Shown one piece after another: positions 1 through 6,556 of a DNA stretch of 64,000 bases. Origin of the DNA: Frigoribacterium sp. CG_9.8 (GTDB lineage Bacteria > Actinomycetota > Actinomycetes > Actinomycetales > Microbacteriaceae); assembly GCF_015751965.1 (NCBI RefSeq), contig NZ_JADOVH010000001.1, positions 248,001-312,000 on the forward strand. Direction: 5' to 3'. Made by a program: the position numbers and the translations under genes. The notes under the pieces were generated by a model. That model was not told where the DNA came from and did not search any database. It saw only the letters and a list, made by a program, of their open reading frames with translations. Numbering within the stretch: position 1 is the first letter of the stretch; the number at the start of each line of letters is the position of its first letter.

Positions 1-449
1 TTTGCCACCGCCATCGAGGCATGATGTTGGGGATGAATGATTGCGTCTAGAGTGGCGACACCCCGTTCCCGCAGCCATTGGATCATTGCGTATGTCGCTT
101 CGGTGGCAACACCATTTCCCTGGGCTTTGGGTGCCACAACCCACGCAATATCAGCGCCAAGTGCCCCCGGTTCGCCTGCAACAGTGGCCTGAACGAAACC
201 AATAAGGACGCCAGAATCCTTGCGGCGGATGACCCAGTTGAGCCACCACTGCGAGCCGTCGAGCGATTCTCCAACCGTCTGGGCGGCGTAGCGCCGGACC
301 AAACTTTCGTGAGTAGGGGGCTCGCCGCCGGTGAACTCATAGAGCAACGGATCGGCGAGAACCTCTGCCATTTCTGCTGCGTGGCCGACCGACAGCGGTT
401 CCAACAAAAACCGTTCCGTTTCCACTTGCTCCGGTGCTGGCCACATCAC
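1..449 (-). CDS. GNAT family N-acetyltransferase (RimJ/RimL-like), 3' end cut by window edge
   Basis: Read by translating the minus strand from the left edge; the gene continues beyond position 1. The product begins around VMWPAPEQVETERFLLEPLS and runs through a GNAT core with the acetyl-CoA-binding signature AQGNGVATEA, a variant of the family's R/Q-x-x-G-x-G/A motif. The N-terminal 'T-x-R-x-x-L-x-P' opening is typical of RimJ/RimL-type acetyltransferases, which acetylate protein N-termini or small molecules; the substrate cannot be told. I chose GTG at 449 because GGAAG lies about 9 bases upstream; ATG at 446 and ATG at 467 are alternatives. It lies on the same strand as the next GNAT gene, with a junction hairpin copy between them. 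Confidence 0.8.
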   Translation of the reverse strand, partial: MMWPAPEQVETERFLLEPLSVGHAAEMAEVLADPLLYEFTGGEPPTHESLVRRYAAQTVGESLDGSQWWLNWVIRRKDSGVLIGFVQATVAGEPGALGADIAWVVAPKAQGNGVATEATYAMIQWLRERGVATLDAIIHPQHHASMAVA

Positions 450-481
450 GGTGTAACTCTTCCACATGCCAGCGAACGGCC

Positions 482-511
482 GCCCGCAAGCGGAACGTTT
501 CACGGTGCGGG
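482..511 (+). repeat. Junction hairpin motif, copy a
   Basis: Contains CCCGCAAGCGGAAC followed by GTTTCACGG, with flanking arms CCCGC and GCGGG. It sits between two minus-strand GNAT genes and overlaps the last codons of the second. One of about ten copies in the first 10 kb, all with the same + strand orientation. Confidence 0.6.
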
Positions 512-1093
512 TGGCGTCAGGGTGGACCAGACCTCATCGAGTGTGTAGCCAACCGAGGTGTTCGCCGCCAAACTCGCAATATTTTCATCCGATCCTCCCG
601 TTCGGAAGGATTCGGCATGCTCGCTCAGGAGAGCAAGCACGGAGGCTGCTTTGACTGCGGTTGCCAGCCCTTGTCGACGCCATTCTCTCGCAACTACCGT
701 GAAGTCAGTTTCGACCTTTGTTCCGTAGATATCGACAAATGTCATCGCAACAAGGCCGCCGTCCGGGCCGGTGACACCGAATCCTCGACGCGTACTGCTG
801 ACGGTTGCCTGTTCCGGGCCCAGCGCATCATGCAGGGTCGCAATCCCGCCAGGGTAGTCAGCCACTGTCGCGGCATCCAAAGTCAGAATCGCCGCTTTGT
901 CGGAGATTTCCGGCTCACGCACCACACGTTCGCCCCGCAGACATTCGATCAGAGCGGTGAGTCGTTCAGTATCAACATCGACAGCGTTCAGCTCTGCAGC
1001 CCAGGACCGGGCGACAATCCGCCACCCTCGACTCTGAAATTCAGGAAGTCTTGGGTCATTGTCCCGAAGGACCACGTTCTCTGCGATCACCAC
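500..1093 (-). CDS. GNAT family N-acetyltransferase
   Basis: A 197-residue protein with a GNAT acetyl-CoA-binding motif, REWRRQGLATAVK (about residues 135-147), followed by the usual beta-strand/helix and an asparagine-rich segment (SDENIASLAANTSVGY) that matches the 'N-x-x-M/A-x-x-x-N-x-x-x-G-Y/F' end of GNAT domains. The N-terminal half is a degenerate GNAT repeat, so a tandem GNAT fold is possible. Substrate unknown. Transcribed in the same direction as the truncated GNAT gene on its left and divergently from the MOSC gene on its right, with a junction hairpin copy on each side. The start is the ATG opening MVIAENVVLRD. Confidence 0.8.
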   Translation of the reverse strand: MVIAENVVLRDNDPRLPEFQSRGWRIVARSWAAELNAVDVDTERLTALIECLRGERVVREPEISDKAAILTLDAATVADYPGGIATLHDALGPEQATVSSTRRGFGVTGPDGGLVAMTFVDIYGTKVETDFTVVAREWRRQGLATAVKAASVLALLSEHAESFRTGGSDENIASLAANTSVGYTLDEVWSTLTPPAP

Positions 1094-1123
1094 CCCATAC
1101 TCTCAGTCAGCGGCCGCCTGCAG

Positions 1124-1151
1124 TCCCATAAGGGGAACCTTCATTGGCCGC
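1124..1151 (+). repeat. Junction hairpin motif, copy b
   Basis: TCCCATAAGGGGAACCTTCATTGG. Here both the inner AAGG/CCTT and the outer CC/GG pairs are complementary. It lies in the gap between the divergent GNAT and MOSC genes. Confidence 0.6.
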
Positions 1152-1178
1152 TTGAAAGCAACTGGAATGATTGCGTTC

Positions 1179-1727
1179 ATGGTGCAAACACTGTCCGCCG
1201 TCGTTTTATCTGTGAGCCGCGACTCCGTACATAGATTTACGAAGCCATTGTGCAAGGCAATCACGCTGCTGGAAGGGCTTGGTGTCGCGGGAGACGCCCA
1301 CCTGTGGGTGACTGTTCAACACCGGTCGCGAGTGGCCGCAGATCCCACCCAACCGAACCTCCGTCAAGTTCACCTCATTCACTCTGAATTATTTGCAGAG
1401 GTCGCCGCTGTCGGGTTCACTCTTCGACCTGGGGATATGGGCGAGAACGTGACCACCGCCGGTCTTGACCTTTTAGCCTTGCCCCGAGGCGCCCGACTCC
1501 AGATCGGCCCTGATGCTCTGATCGAAGTCACCGGACTGCGAAATCCGTGTGCTCAGATCAATGAATTCGAACCTGGACTTTTGAAGACGATGGTCGGACA
1601 CGATGACAAAGGACGATTAATTCGCAAAGCTGGAATTACGGGAATTGTTCTACACTCCGGAGTTATCCGACCAGGCGACAAAATCACTGTCACCCTCCCG
1701 CAAGAGCCACACCACGCGCTCGATTGA
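1179..1727 (+). CDS. MOSC domain-containing protein
   Basis: MOSC domains are beta-barrel modules related to the C-terminus of molybdenum-cofactor sulfurases; stand-alone versions are thought to carry sulfur or bind the cofactor. The protein has the typical opening LSAVVLSVSRDSVHRFTK, the 'GDAHLWVTVQHRSR' and 'RPGDMGENVTT' segments, and the conserved cysteine in GLRNPCAQIN. Its 182 residues from ATG 1179 fit the small YiiM/MOSC type. In-frame ATG 1167 has a possible GAAAG site; the open frame up to 1059 reads like non-coding sequence. It stands alone between junction hairpin copies b and c. Confidence 0.85.
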   Translation: MVQTLSAVVLSVSRDSVHRFTKPLCKAITLLEGLGVAGDAHLWVTVQHRSRVAADPTQPNLRQVHLIHSELFAEVAAVGFTLRPGDMGENVTTAGLDLLALPRGARLQIGPDALIEVTGLRNPCAQINEFEPGLLKTMVGHDDKGRLIRKAGITGIVLHSGVIRPGDKITVTLPQEPHHALD

Positions 1728-1752
1728 GTGTAAGAGGAATTGGGCCGTTGAA

Positions 1753-1776
1753 GCCCGTAAGCGGAACCTCAATGGG
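1753..1776 (+). repeat. Junction hairpin motif, copy c
   Basis: GCCCGTAAGCGGAACCTCAA followed by TGGG, with CCC/GGG arms. It sits in the short gap between the ends of the convergent MOSC and choloylglycine-hydrolase-like genes. Confidence 0.6.
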
Positions 1777-1808
1777 AATTGCTGCCGGGCGCGCGAGCAG
1801 GTTCCCGG

Positions 1809-2843
1809 TTAGACAAGATCGCGAACGGACTGGATGCGTGCCGGGTCGTCGAACACGGCGATCGAGGCGGCATCAAGGTCGACGCGAGAGAGATCGATGC
1901 GTCGCACCGCGCGGTCGTGCATGGTGTGGAAGTAGACCGAACGGTTGGTCAGATCGCTGACCACGGTGATCTGTGTGGCGCTGACAATGTCGGTCGCTTG
2001 CGTTGATGAATCGGCAGTCATGCCGACCGGGATCGAAAAACTATCGAGGAGCCGGAATGCTTCGAACACGGCATCCAATGCTGTGGGCAAGGGCCTCGCA
2101 CTAGCGGTAAGAGCGACAGCTCGCACGAAACGGGATGGAGGCGTAAAGTCGCCGGGCAAGCCCAAGAGACCCGAACCGCCTCCGAGTGGCGTCAGCGTCA
2201 CACCGCCGATCGTAACGGCTGCAGCGGGAGCCTGGCTGAGGCCGAGATTGTTGCGCAGATTGGTAACGTGCCAATCGTAGGTGGGCGAGTTGGTGATCAC
2301 CCCGGCTATCGGGTTGTGAATGTGCAGCTCACCGTCGCCGATGAACTCGAACACTCGGCTGGAACCCGTCCGGTCGGCGATCTTCCAGTGGAACGGCAGT
2401 GGAGCGCCGCCGAACCGGGGATCGTCGACGCGCACCACCATCGGTGCGTCGGGTCGTGCGAGGGCAGCAAGCACCTCGTCAACCGTTGAGGCGGTCGAAA
2501 GCATCCACCGCATGAAGTCGCCGACCGACAGCGTGCGGTGCACCTCGGCCGGATCGAATTCGCGATGCGAAGCGAATCCGGGAAAGTAGTACATGCCGAC
2601 ATAGAGGCCGTTTTCGTTGAGGCCGTCGGGGCCGTAATCCTGCCCGTACGCGGTGATCGACGTATACCCGTACTTCCCTGTCCACTGCATACCGTTCGCT
2701 CCCTGCGGGGTAAGCGCGGTGAACCGGGTGTGTCGCGGCACAACGATGATCCGATCGTGGTGAGCGTCGCTGAGCGCCCATTCAACGGTTCGTCCGACAA
2801 TCGCGGAGCTGTCTGTCGCTGTCAAAGAGATGGCGGTGCACAT
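1809..2843 (-). CDS. Choloylglycine hydrolase-family (linear amide C-N hydrolase) protein
   Basis: An N-terminal-nucleophile hydrolase related to bile salt hydrolase and penicillin V acylase. Starting at ATG 2843 the protein reads MCTAISL, so removal of the initiator methionine exposes Cys2, the catalytic nucleophile of the family. Other family features are the early arginine in the 'IVGRTVEW' strand and the GLNENGLYVG segment, where BSH/PVA enzymes carry a conserved asparagine. The 344 residues match the family length. No signal peptide is visible, so it is probably cytoplasmic. Natural substrates in soil or aquatic actinobacteria are unclear; acyl-amides such as N-acyl homoserine lactones or penicillin V are possible. 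The open frame extends to 2912 but the Cys2 rule decides the start. Confidence 0.85.
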   Translation of the reverse strand: MCTAISLTATDSSAIVGRTVEWALSDAHHDRIIVVPRHTRFTALTPQGANGMQWTGKYGYTSITAYGQDYGPDGLNENGLYVGMYYFPGFASHREFDPAEVHRTLSVGDFMRWMLSTASTVDEVLAALARPDAPMVVRVDDPRFGGAPLPFHWKIADRTGSSRVFEFIGDGELHIHNPIAGVITNSPTYDWHVTNLRNNLGLSQAPAAAVTIGGVTLTPLGGGSGLLGLPGDFTPPSRFVRAVALTASARPLPTALDAVFEAFRLLDSFSIPVGMTADSSTQATDIVSATQITVVSDLTNRSVYFHTMHDRAVRRIDLSRVDLDAASIAVFDDPARIQSVRDLV

Positions 2844-2944
2844 GCCGAGATCGCATCGCGGATGCCCACGGGGGCGGCGACATCCCCCTGTGTCAGCAAC
2901 GCGCCCTGACAAATTTCAGGTGATAGCAGCCACGGTGCCTCACC

Positions 2945-2973
2945 TTCCCGCAAACGGGACCTCGACCGGACGC
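2945..2973 (+). repeat. Junction hairpin motif, copy d
   Basis: TTCCCGCAAACGGGACCTCG followed by ACCGGACGC. A diverged copy between the choloylglycine-hydrolase-like gene and the recombinase. A partial inverted look-alike (GCTTACGGG) lies near 3043. Confidence 0.5.
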
Positions 2974-3096
2974 GAAGTTAGGTCCTCCAGGAGGGCCCAA
3001 TTGTTGGGGTTCGCAGCCGAGGGAGGGTGCCCGCGTAGAGGCCGCTTACGGGATTGTTCTTGACCCCTGGACCGGCCGAAGTGCACCGTTCCAGTT

Positions 3097-3678
3097 ATGA
3101 ATGAATTTCTGATCGGATACGCACGCGTATCCACGAACGAGCAAGATCTCACCGCCCAACAAAACGCCCTGGAAGCTCTTGGCGTTCGATCGAACCTGAT
3201 CTACACCGACCACGGACTCACCGGCACCAACCGGGCACGCCCCGGACTCCGCGAAGCTCTCGCCGCCTGCCGAAACGGCGACACTCTCGTCGTCGCCAAA
3301 CTCGACAGGCTGGCCCGTTCGCTTCGGGATGCCAAAGACATCATCGACGAACTCACCATCAAGGGCGTCAAACTCAGCATCGGCGGATCCGTGCACGATC
3401 CGACCGACCCGGTCGGCCGTCTGCTGTTCAACGTCCTGGCAATGGTGGCAGAGTTCGAATCCGACCTCATCCGCGCCCGAACTCGAGAAGGAATGCAAGT
3501 AGCCAAAGCGAAAGGCCACCTTCGCGGCAAACAACCGAAGTTATCGACAGCCCAGCAACGCCACCTGATGGAAGTACACCGCGCGGGGACGCATTCCACG
3601 GCTGAGCTCGCTGAGCTGTTCAACGTCGCCCGGTCCACTGTCTACCGCACCGTTCAACGACAATCCGTCAACTCCTGA
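3097..3678 (+). CDS. Small serine recombinase (resolvase/invertase family)
   Basis: A 193-residue protein in the Tn3-resolvase/DNA-invertase family. The N-terminal catalytic domain opens with IGYARVSTNEQ, in which Ser12 is the predicted nucleophile. YTDHGLTGTNRARPGL and KLDRLARS carry the conserved basic and acidic residues; AEFESDLIRARTREGM is the dimerisation helix, and GTHSTAELAELFNVARSTVYRTV is the C-terminal helix-turn-helix. Such enzymes cut and rejoin DNA at short inversely repeated sites by a phosphoserine intermediate. No transposase is nearby, so it is an orphan rather than part of a visible Tn3 element. It sits inside the array of junction hairpin motifs, copies d and e flanking it, which may be its sites (inference). 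Confidence 0.9.
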   Translation: MNEFLIGYARVSTNEQDLTAQQNALEALGVRSNLIYTDHGLTGTNRARPGLREALAACRNGDTLVVAKLDRLARSLRDAKDIIDELTIKGVKLSIGGSVHDPTDPVGRLLFNVLAMVAEFESDLIRARTREGMQVAKAKGHLRGKQPKLSTAQQRHLMEVHRAGTHSTAELAELFNVARSTVYRTVQRQSVNS

Positions 3679-3774
3679 AGCACACACTCGCCGGCCCCCG
3701 TTGTCGGGCCAAGCAACTCAGCAACGGGAGAGCCGAACCCAGAGCCCGGCAGTAGTCATTCCGATGGTCGAGCC

Positions 3775-3803
3775 GTGTCACAGGGGGACTTCTTGCGGGA
3801 CAC
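3775..3803 (+). repeat. Junction hairpin motif, copy e
   Basis: GTGTCACAGGGGGACTTCTT followed by GCGGGACAC. The outer arms are GTGTC and GACAC, fully complementary though different from the CCCG/CGGG arms of other copies. It lies between the recombinase and yoeB. Confidence 0.6.
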
Positions 3804-3815
3804 GTAGACCTCGGG

Positions 3816-4076
3816 TCAGTGGTGGTCGCGAGCTTGCAGGATGATGATGCGGTCATCAGTGACGTAGTAGACCAGCCGATTCGTGTCGTCGATGCGGCGA
3901 GACCACGCGCCAGCAAGGATGTGTTTGAGGGGCTCAGGTTTGCCGATCCCCGCGAACGGATCGCGCAGCGCGTCAAAGACTAGCTGGTTGATGCGCTTGA
4001 GAGTCTTGCGGTCCTGAGTTTGCCAGTAGATGTAGTCTTCCCGCCCATTCGGGTCGAAGGCGACAGTCCGACTCAT
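3816..4076 (-). CDS. yoeB: Txe/YoeB-family ribosome-dependent mRNA endonuclease toxin
   Basis: YoeB toxins bind the 70S ribosome and cleave mRNA in the A site. The 86-residue protein has the family's opening (AFDPNGREDYIYWQTQDRKT), the 'RINQLVFDALRDPFAGIGKPEPLKH' segment and a C-terminal ILQARDHH in place of the usual ACRYHY/ARFHY; the terminal His is the residue used in catalysis in this family. Its ATG overlaps the antitoxin stop codon by 4 bases, the normal coupling of yefM-yoeB pairs. The toxin is silenced by the YefM-like antitoxin made upstream. Confidence 0.92.
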   Translation of the reverse strand: MSRTVAFDPNGREDYIYWQTQDRKTLKRINQLVFDALRDPFAGIGKPEPLKHILAGAWSRRIDDTNRLVYYVTDDRIIILQARDHH

Positions 4077-4324
4077 TCAGTTGTGAGGTCGTGCTGCTCG
4101 AACTCTCCGCGCCGCACCCGCTCGATCGCCGTGAGTAACCGCTCGGCATTCGCGGGGTTCCGAAGCAGGTAGGCAGTTTCAGTTATCGCGTCGTAGTCGT
4201 CTTTCGACAGGATCACTGCGTTTCCGTGCCGGGAGACAACCTCGACAACGGTGTGGTCATCGTTGACCTGCTGGATCAGCCCGAACAGACTCTTTCGTGC
4301 TTCAGTCGCGGTTATTGCCGACAT
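4073..4324 (-). CDS. yefM: YefM/Phd-family antitoxin
   Basis: An 83-residue antitoxin with the Phd/YefM N-terminal DNA-binding fold (MSAITATEARKSLFGLIQQV) and the HGNAVILSKDDYDAITETAYLL core, ending in a charged tail that wraps the toxin. The open frame extends upstream to 4534, but ATG 4324 is preceded by a strong GAGGAGG ribosome-binding site at the right distance, so the longer reading is rejected. It represses its own operon and neutralises YoeB. A candidate operator lies just upstream. Confidence 0.92.
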   Translation of the reverse strand: MSAITATEARKSLFGLIQQVNDDHTVVEVVSRHGNAVILSKDDYDAITETAYLLRNPANAERLLTAIERVRRGEFEQHDLTTE

Positions 4325-4340
4325 GATCGCCTCCTCGTAA

Positions 4341-4360
4341 TAGTACTTGATAGCGTACCA
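4341..4360. promoter_or_regulatory. Candidate yefM operator
   Basis: TAGTAC and GTACCA half-sites in inverted orientation, 8 bases apart, directly upstream of the yefM ribosome-binding site. YefM-YoeB complexes bind short palindromes with a GTAC-containing core in other bacteria. The assignment is by position and symmetry only. Confidence 0.4.
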
Positions 4361-4420
4361 CTGAAATGCGCGGAGGAAGAGGTGCAGCACGGCCGTGAGG
4401 ATCGACCAGTACGGTACCTC

Positions 4421-4448
4421 GTGCCCGTAAGGGGGAGGTGGGCCGGGC
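4421..4448 (+). repeat. Junction hairpin motif, copy f
   Basis: GTGCCCGTAAGGGGGAGGTG followed by GGCCGGGC. Arms GCCCG/CGGGC separated by 16 bases. It lies between yefM and the amine oxidase gene. Confidence 0.55.
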
Positions 4449-4472
4449 CGGTTTCGGAAAGGGAGCAGCCCG

Positions 4473-5855
4473 TCAGGGCGTGAACAGGGCCACGACGTGG
4501 AGCGCGGCGGCGTGACCACTGTGGACCGCGCCATCCATATAGCCCTCGTTGACGGTCGTCAGGTCGGAACCGGCCAGGAATACCCGGTGTCCCGGAACTG
4601 AAACCGGAAGCACGAGCTCCTCGAGCCCCGGCGGCGAGTACGGCCCGTACCCACCTCGCACGTGCGGTTCCTCGGCCCAGAGCGCCTCGTGAATCGCCAG
4701 GGGTGCCGCCGCCGCTGCACCGAGTGCCGAAACGGCGGCAGCCACGAGAACGCGGTGACGTTCGTCGACGGGCATCCGCGAAACCCGGTGCACGGCGTCT
4801 CCGACGACGAAAGCGTGGAGTACGCCTCCGCGGCCTCCGTCGGGCGTGCTCTCGATGATCGAGGCGACGTCACCATCGGCAAGAATGACGGATCCGGAGC
4901 GTCCGACACTCTGCCAAAAGGGTTCGGGATACTCCAGTGCCGCTTTAATGACCGCACCCATGGGTCGTCGCTGCAGCCCTTGGTCCAGCCAACCGGGAAG
5001 GGCCGGAGCCCATCGAATGCGCGTCACGGCTGCCGACGGCACCGCGAGCACCGCTGCTCTCGCATCGACGGTGAAATCGCCTCCGAAGTCAGTGACCTGT
5101 GAGTCAGCTGATCCCGTGACGTGTACACGCACGACATCACTGCCCGCGCTGGCCCCGGGTCGACGTTCGATGAAGACCGCCTGCTGTCCCAGGCGAACCG
5201 GTTCGGTCAACACCCCCGCCAGCGCGTGGGCGATTCGCTCGGGCCCGCCCGCCACCCGATCCGTCTCGCTGTCCCGCAGCAGCCTGTCGCTGGCGAGATC
5301 CGAATATAGATCGAGCAGTGCTGCCGCGCTCACCTGGGACGGTTCGGCGCAGAGCTCTGTGCGCACGACGTATGCGAGCGCTTGCTCCACCGGCGCACTG
5401 ACGTGTGCGCGCAGCCAACCCTGCGCTGTCTGAGCATCCAGAGCCAGCAGCGCAGCCTGATCCGTCTTGAGACTGGCGGCGAGTCGATCCAGAGTTGCGG
5501 TTGCATCCAGGATGGCGGCCCGGGTCGCCATCGACTCCGGAATGCGGCCAGCGAATGGGGTCGCAGTGCCGCCCTCCACGAACACGTTCAAGCCGCTGGT
5601 CGAGACCGGTACGAGATCGATGCCCAGTTCGTGCACCAGCGAGCGCAACTCGTGATGCTCGGGTCCGACCCACTGCGCTCCAAGTTCCGCTGATCCTCCC
5701 GTGGACAGCATGACGTCACGCACCCGGCCACCGATACGGTCACTCGCCTCCACGACGACGACGGCGATACCCCGACGCGTCAGATCGTAGGCAGCCGTGA
5801 GCCCGGCAAGACCAGCCCCGATCACGACCACATCGGTGGTGAGGTTTTCCTGCAC
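4473..5855 (-). CDS. Flavin-containing amine oxidase
   Basis: A 460-residue FAD enzyme of the monoamine/polyamine oxidase family. The N-terminus has the Rossmann motif VVVIGAGLAGLTAAYDL (GxGxxG), then the EASDRIGGR and GAQWVGPEH segments typical of MAO-type oxidases. The C-terminus has the second FAD-contacting block, VFLAGSDLTTVNEGYMDGAVHSG. It would oxidise an amine (a putrescine- or tyramine-like substrate is possible) to an aldehyde with release of ammonia and hydrogen peroxide. No signal peptide is seen. It is a single gene with no metabolic partners nearby; junction hairpin copy f lies just past its 3' end. Confidence 0.9.
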   Translation of the reverse strand: MQENLTTDVVVIGAGLAGLTAAYDLTRRGIAVVVVEASDRIGGRVRDVMLSTGGSAELGAQWVGPEHHELRSLVHELGIDLVPVSTSGLNVFVEGGTATPFAGRIPESMATRAAILDATATLDRLAASLKTDQAALLALDAQTAQGWLRAHVSAPVEQALAYVVRTELCAEPSQVSAAALLDLYSDLASDRLLRDSETDRVAGGPERIAHALAGVLTEPVRLGQQAVFIERRPGASAGSDVVRVHVTGSADSQVTDFGGDFTVDARAAVLAVPSAAVTRIRWAPALPGWLDQGLQRRPMGAVIKAALEYPEPFWQSVGRSGSVILADGDVASIIESTPDGGRGGVLHAFVVGDAVHRVSRMPVDERHRVLVAAAVSALGAAAAAPLAIHEALWAEEPHVRGGYGPYSPPGLEELVLPVSVPGHRVFLAGSDLTTVNEGYMDGAVHSGHAAALHVVALFTP

Positions 5856-5946
5856 GTCTGTTCTCCTCTGTAGGCCTGGGTGTCGCCGGCGGGTAAAGGG
5901 TCACTGTCGAAAATACCGCATGCCGGATAGCAGGGATCGGCCGCAG

Positions 5947-6096
5947 CTACTCGCCGGTGGCGTGGGGTCGCCCGAGGTGGCCGAAGATGGCGCCCAGCAA
6001 GGCAATCAACGCGGGCACGGAGATCTGCAGCGGCGCGCCGATGGCGGCTCCCTCGCCGATCAGAGCGATCGCGAGCAGGCCGCGGCCACCCCTCAT
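5947..6096 (-). CDS. Possible 49-residue membrane peptide
   Basis: From ATG 6096 the frame gives a hydrophobic peptide (LLAIALIGEGAAIG and ISVPALIALLGAIFG segments) flanked by basic residues, which could form a membrane hairpin. The only ribosome-binding hint is GAGCT about 8 bases upstream. It lies on the same strand as, and upstream of, the amine oxidase gene. No family is recognised, and chance hydrophobic frames are common in GC-rich DNA. Confidence 0.25.
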   Translation of the reverse strand: MRGGRGLLAIALIGEGAAIGAPLQISVPALIALLGAIFGHLGRPHATGE

Positions 6097-6208
6097 AGGG
6101 TGGAGCTCGCTGCTGCTCGGAGGATCGTCGTAAAGGTGGCCCGATATTGAGCCCAACAACCGGGGCGCCTAACCCGCGAGCTCAAGGATGCCCTTTCGTC
6201 TCACCGGT

Positions 6209-6250
6209 GTCTCGAAACCCATGGGTTGCGAGGCACTTCGGTTACGAGAC
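6209..6250. repeat. Inverted repeat in the Nramp upstream region
   Basis: GTCTCGAAACC and GGTTACGAGAC form an 11-bp inverted repeat with one mismatch and a 20-base loop; the loop also contains the palindrome ACCCATGGGT. It could be a terminator-like hairpin, an operator or a recombination relic. Confidence 0.45.
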
Positions 6251-6287
6251 AGCGCACAGCGCCAACTCGAGCTGTGCAAAGCCGATG

Positions 6288-6317
6288 CCGCCCGCAAGCC
6301 GAACCTTCACCGGGCGG
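6288..6317 (+). repeat. Junction hairpin motif, copy g
   Basis: CCGCCCGCAAGCCGAACCTT followed by CACCGGGCGG. The best-formed copy: perfect 7-bp arms CCGCCCG/CGGGCGG around a 16-base loop holding AAG...CTT. Confidence 0.65.
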
Positions 6318-6556
6318 AATTTCACATGCCCGGAAGGGTGTGATCGGGGCCTGATTTCGAACCGATCAGGGGCTCGTAAGCGAATGATCTAATGGCCGTT
6401 TTTGACGTAGATACTGCTCCGGAGCCGTATAGGGGATTTCTGAACGAAGTTTCAGTTGTTAGCTCCCATTTTTCGTGTCGTGGCCGAACGGATAGTGGGA
6501 TGCTTATGACAGTCACCGGGTGTGTGGTTTCCGCGGACGAAGAACGGATTCTGCTT

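Larger units (their letters stand above)
5856..6556. other. 700-bp gap between amine oxidase and Nramp genes
   Basis: No convincing gene of normal size. It holds a weak small minus-strand frame (5947-6096), an inverted repeat (6209-6250), junction hairpin copy g (6288-6317) and a probable leader before the Nramp gene with several small hairpins (for example CTGAA/TTCAG near 6440). The plus-strand frame from 6392 is open into the Nramp gene, but its first 55 codons do not resemble that family. Confidence 0.5.

Noticed and set aside
434-1234. Long plus-strand frame over the GNAT and MOSC region
   Set aside because: It is the antisense shadow of the minus-strand GNAT genes, whose translations carry clear acetyltransferase motifs.
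3097-3678. Part of a complete Tn3-family transposon
   Set aside because: No TnpA transposase and no 38-bp Tn3-type terminal repeats were found around the recombinase.
4073-4534. 153-residue form of the YefM antitoxin
   Set aside because: The extra 70 N-terminal residues do not resemble the family, and a strong ribosome-binding site precedes the internal ATG at 4324.
6392-6556. Mn (yybP-ykoY) or Mg (M-box) riboswitch before the Nramp-like gene
   Set aside because: I could not find the conserved sequence blocks of either class; only generic small hairpins are present.
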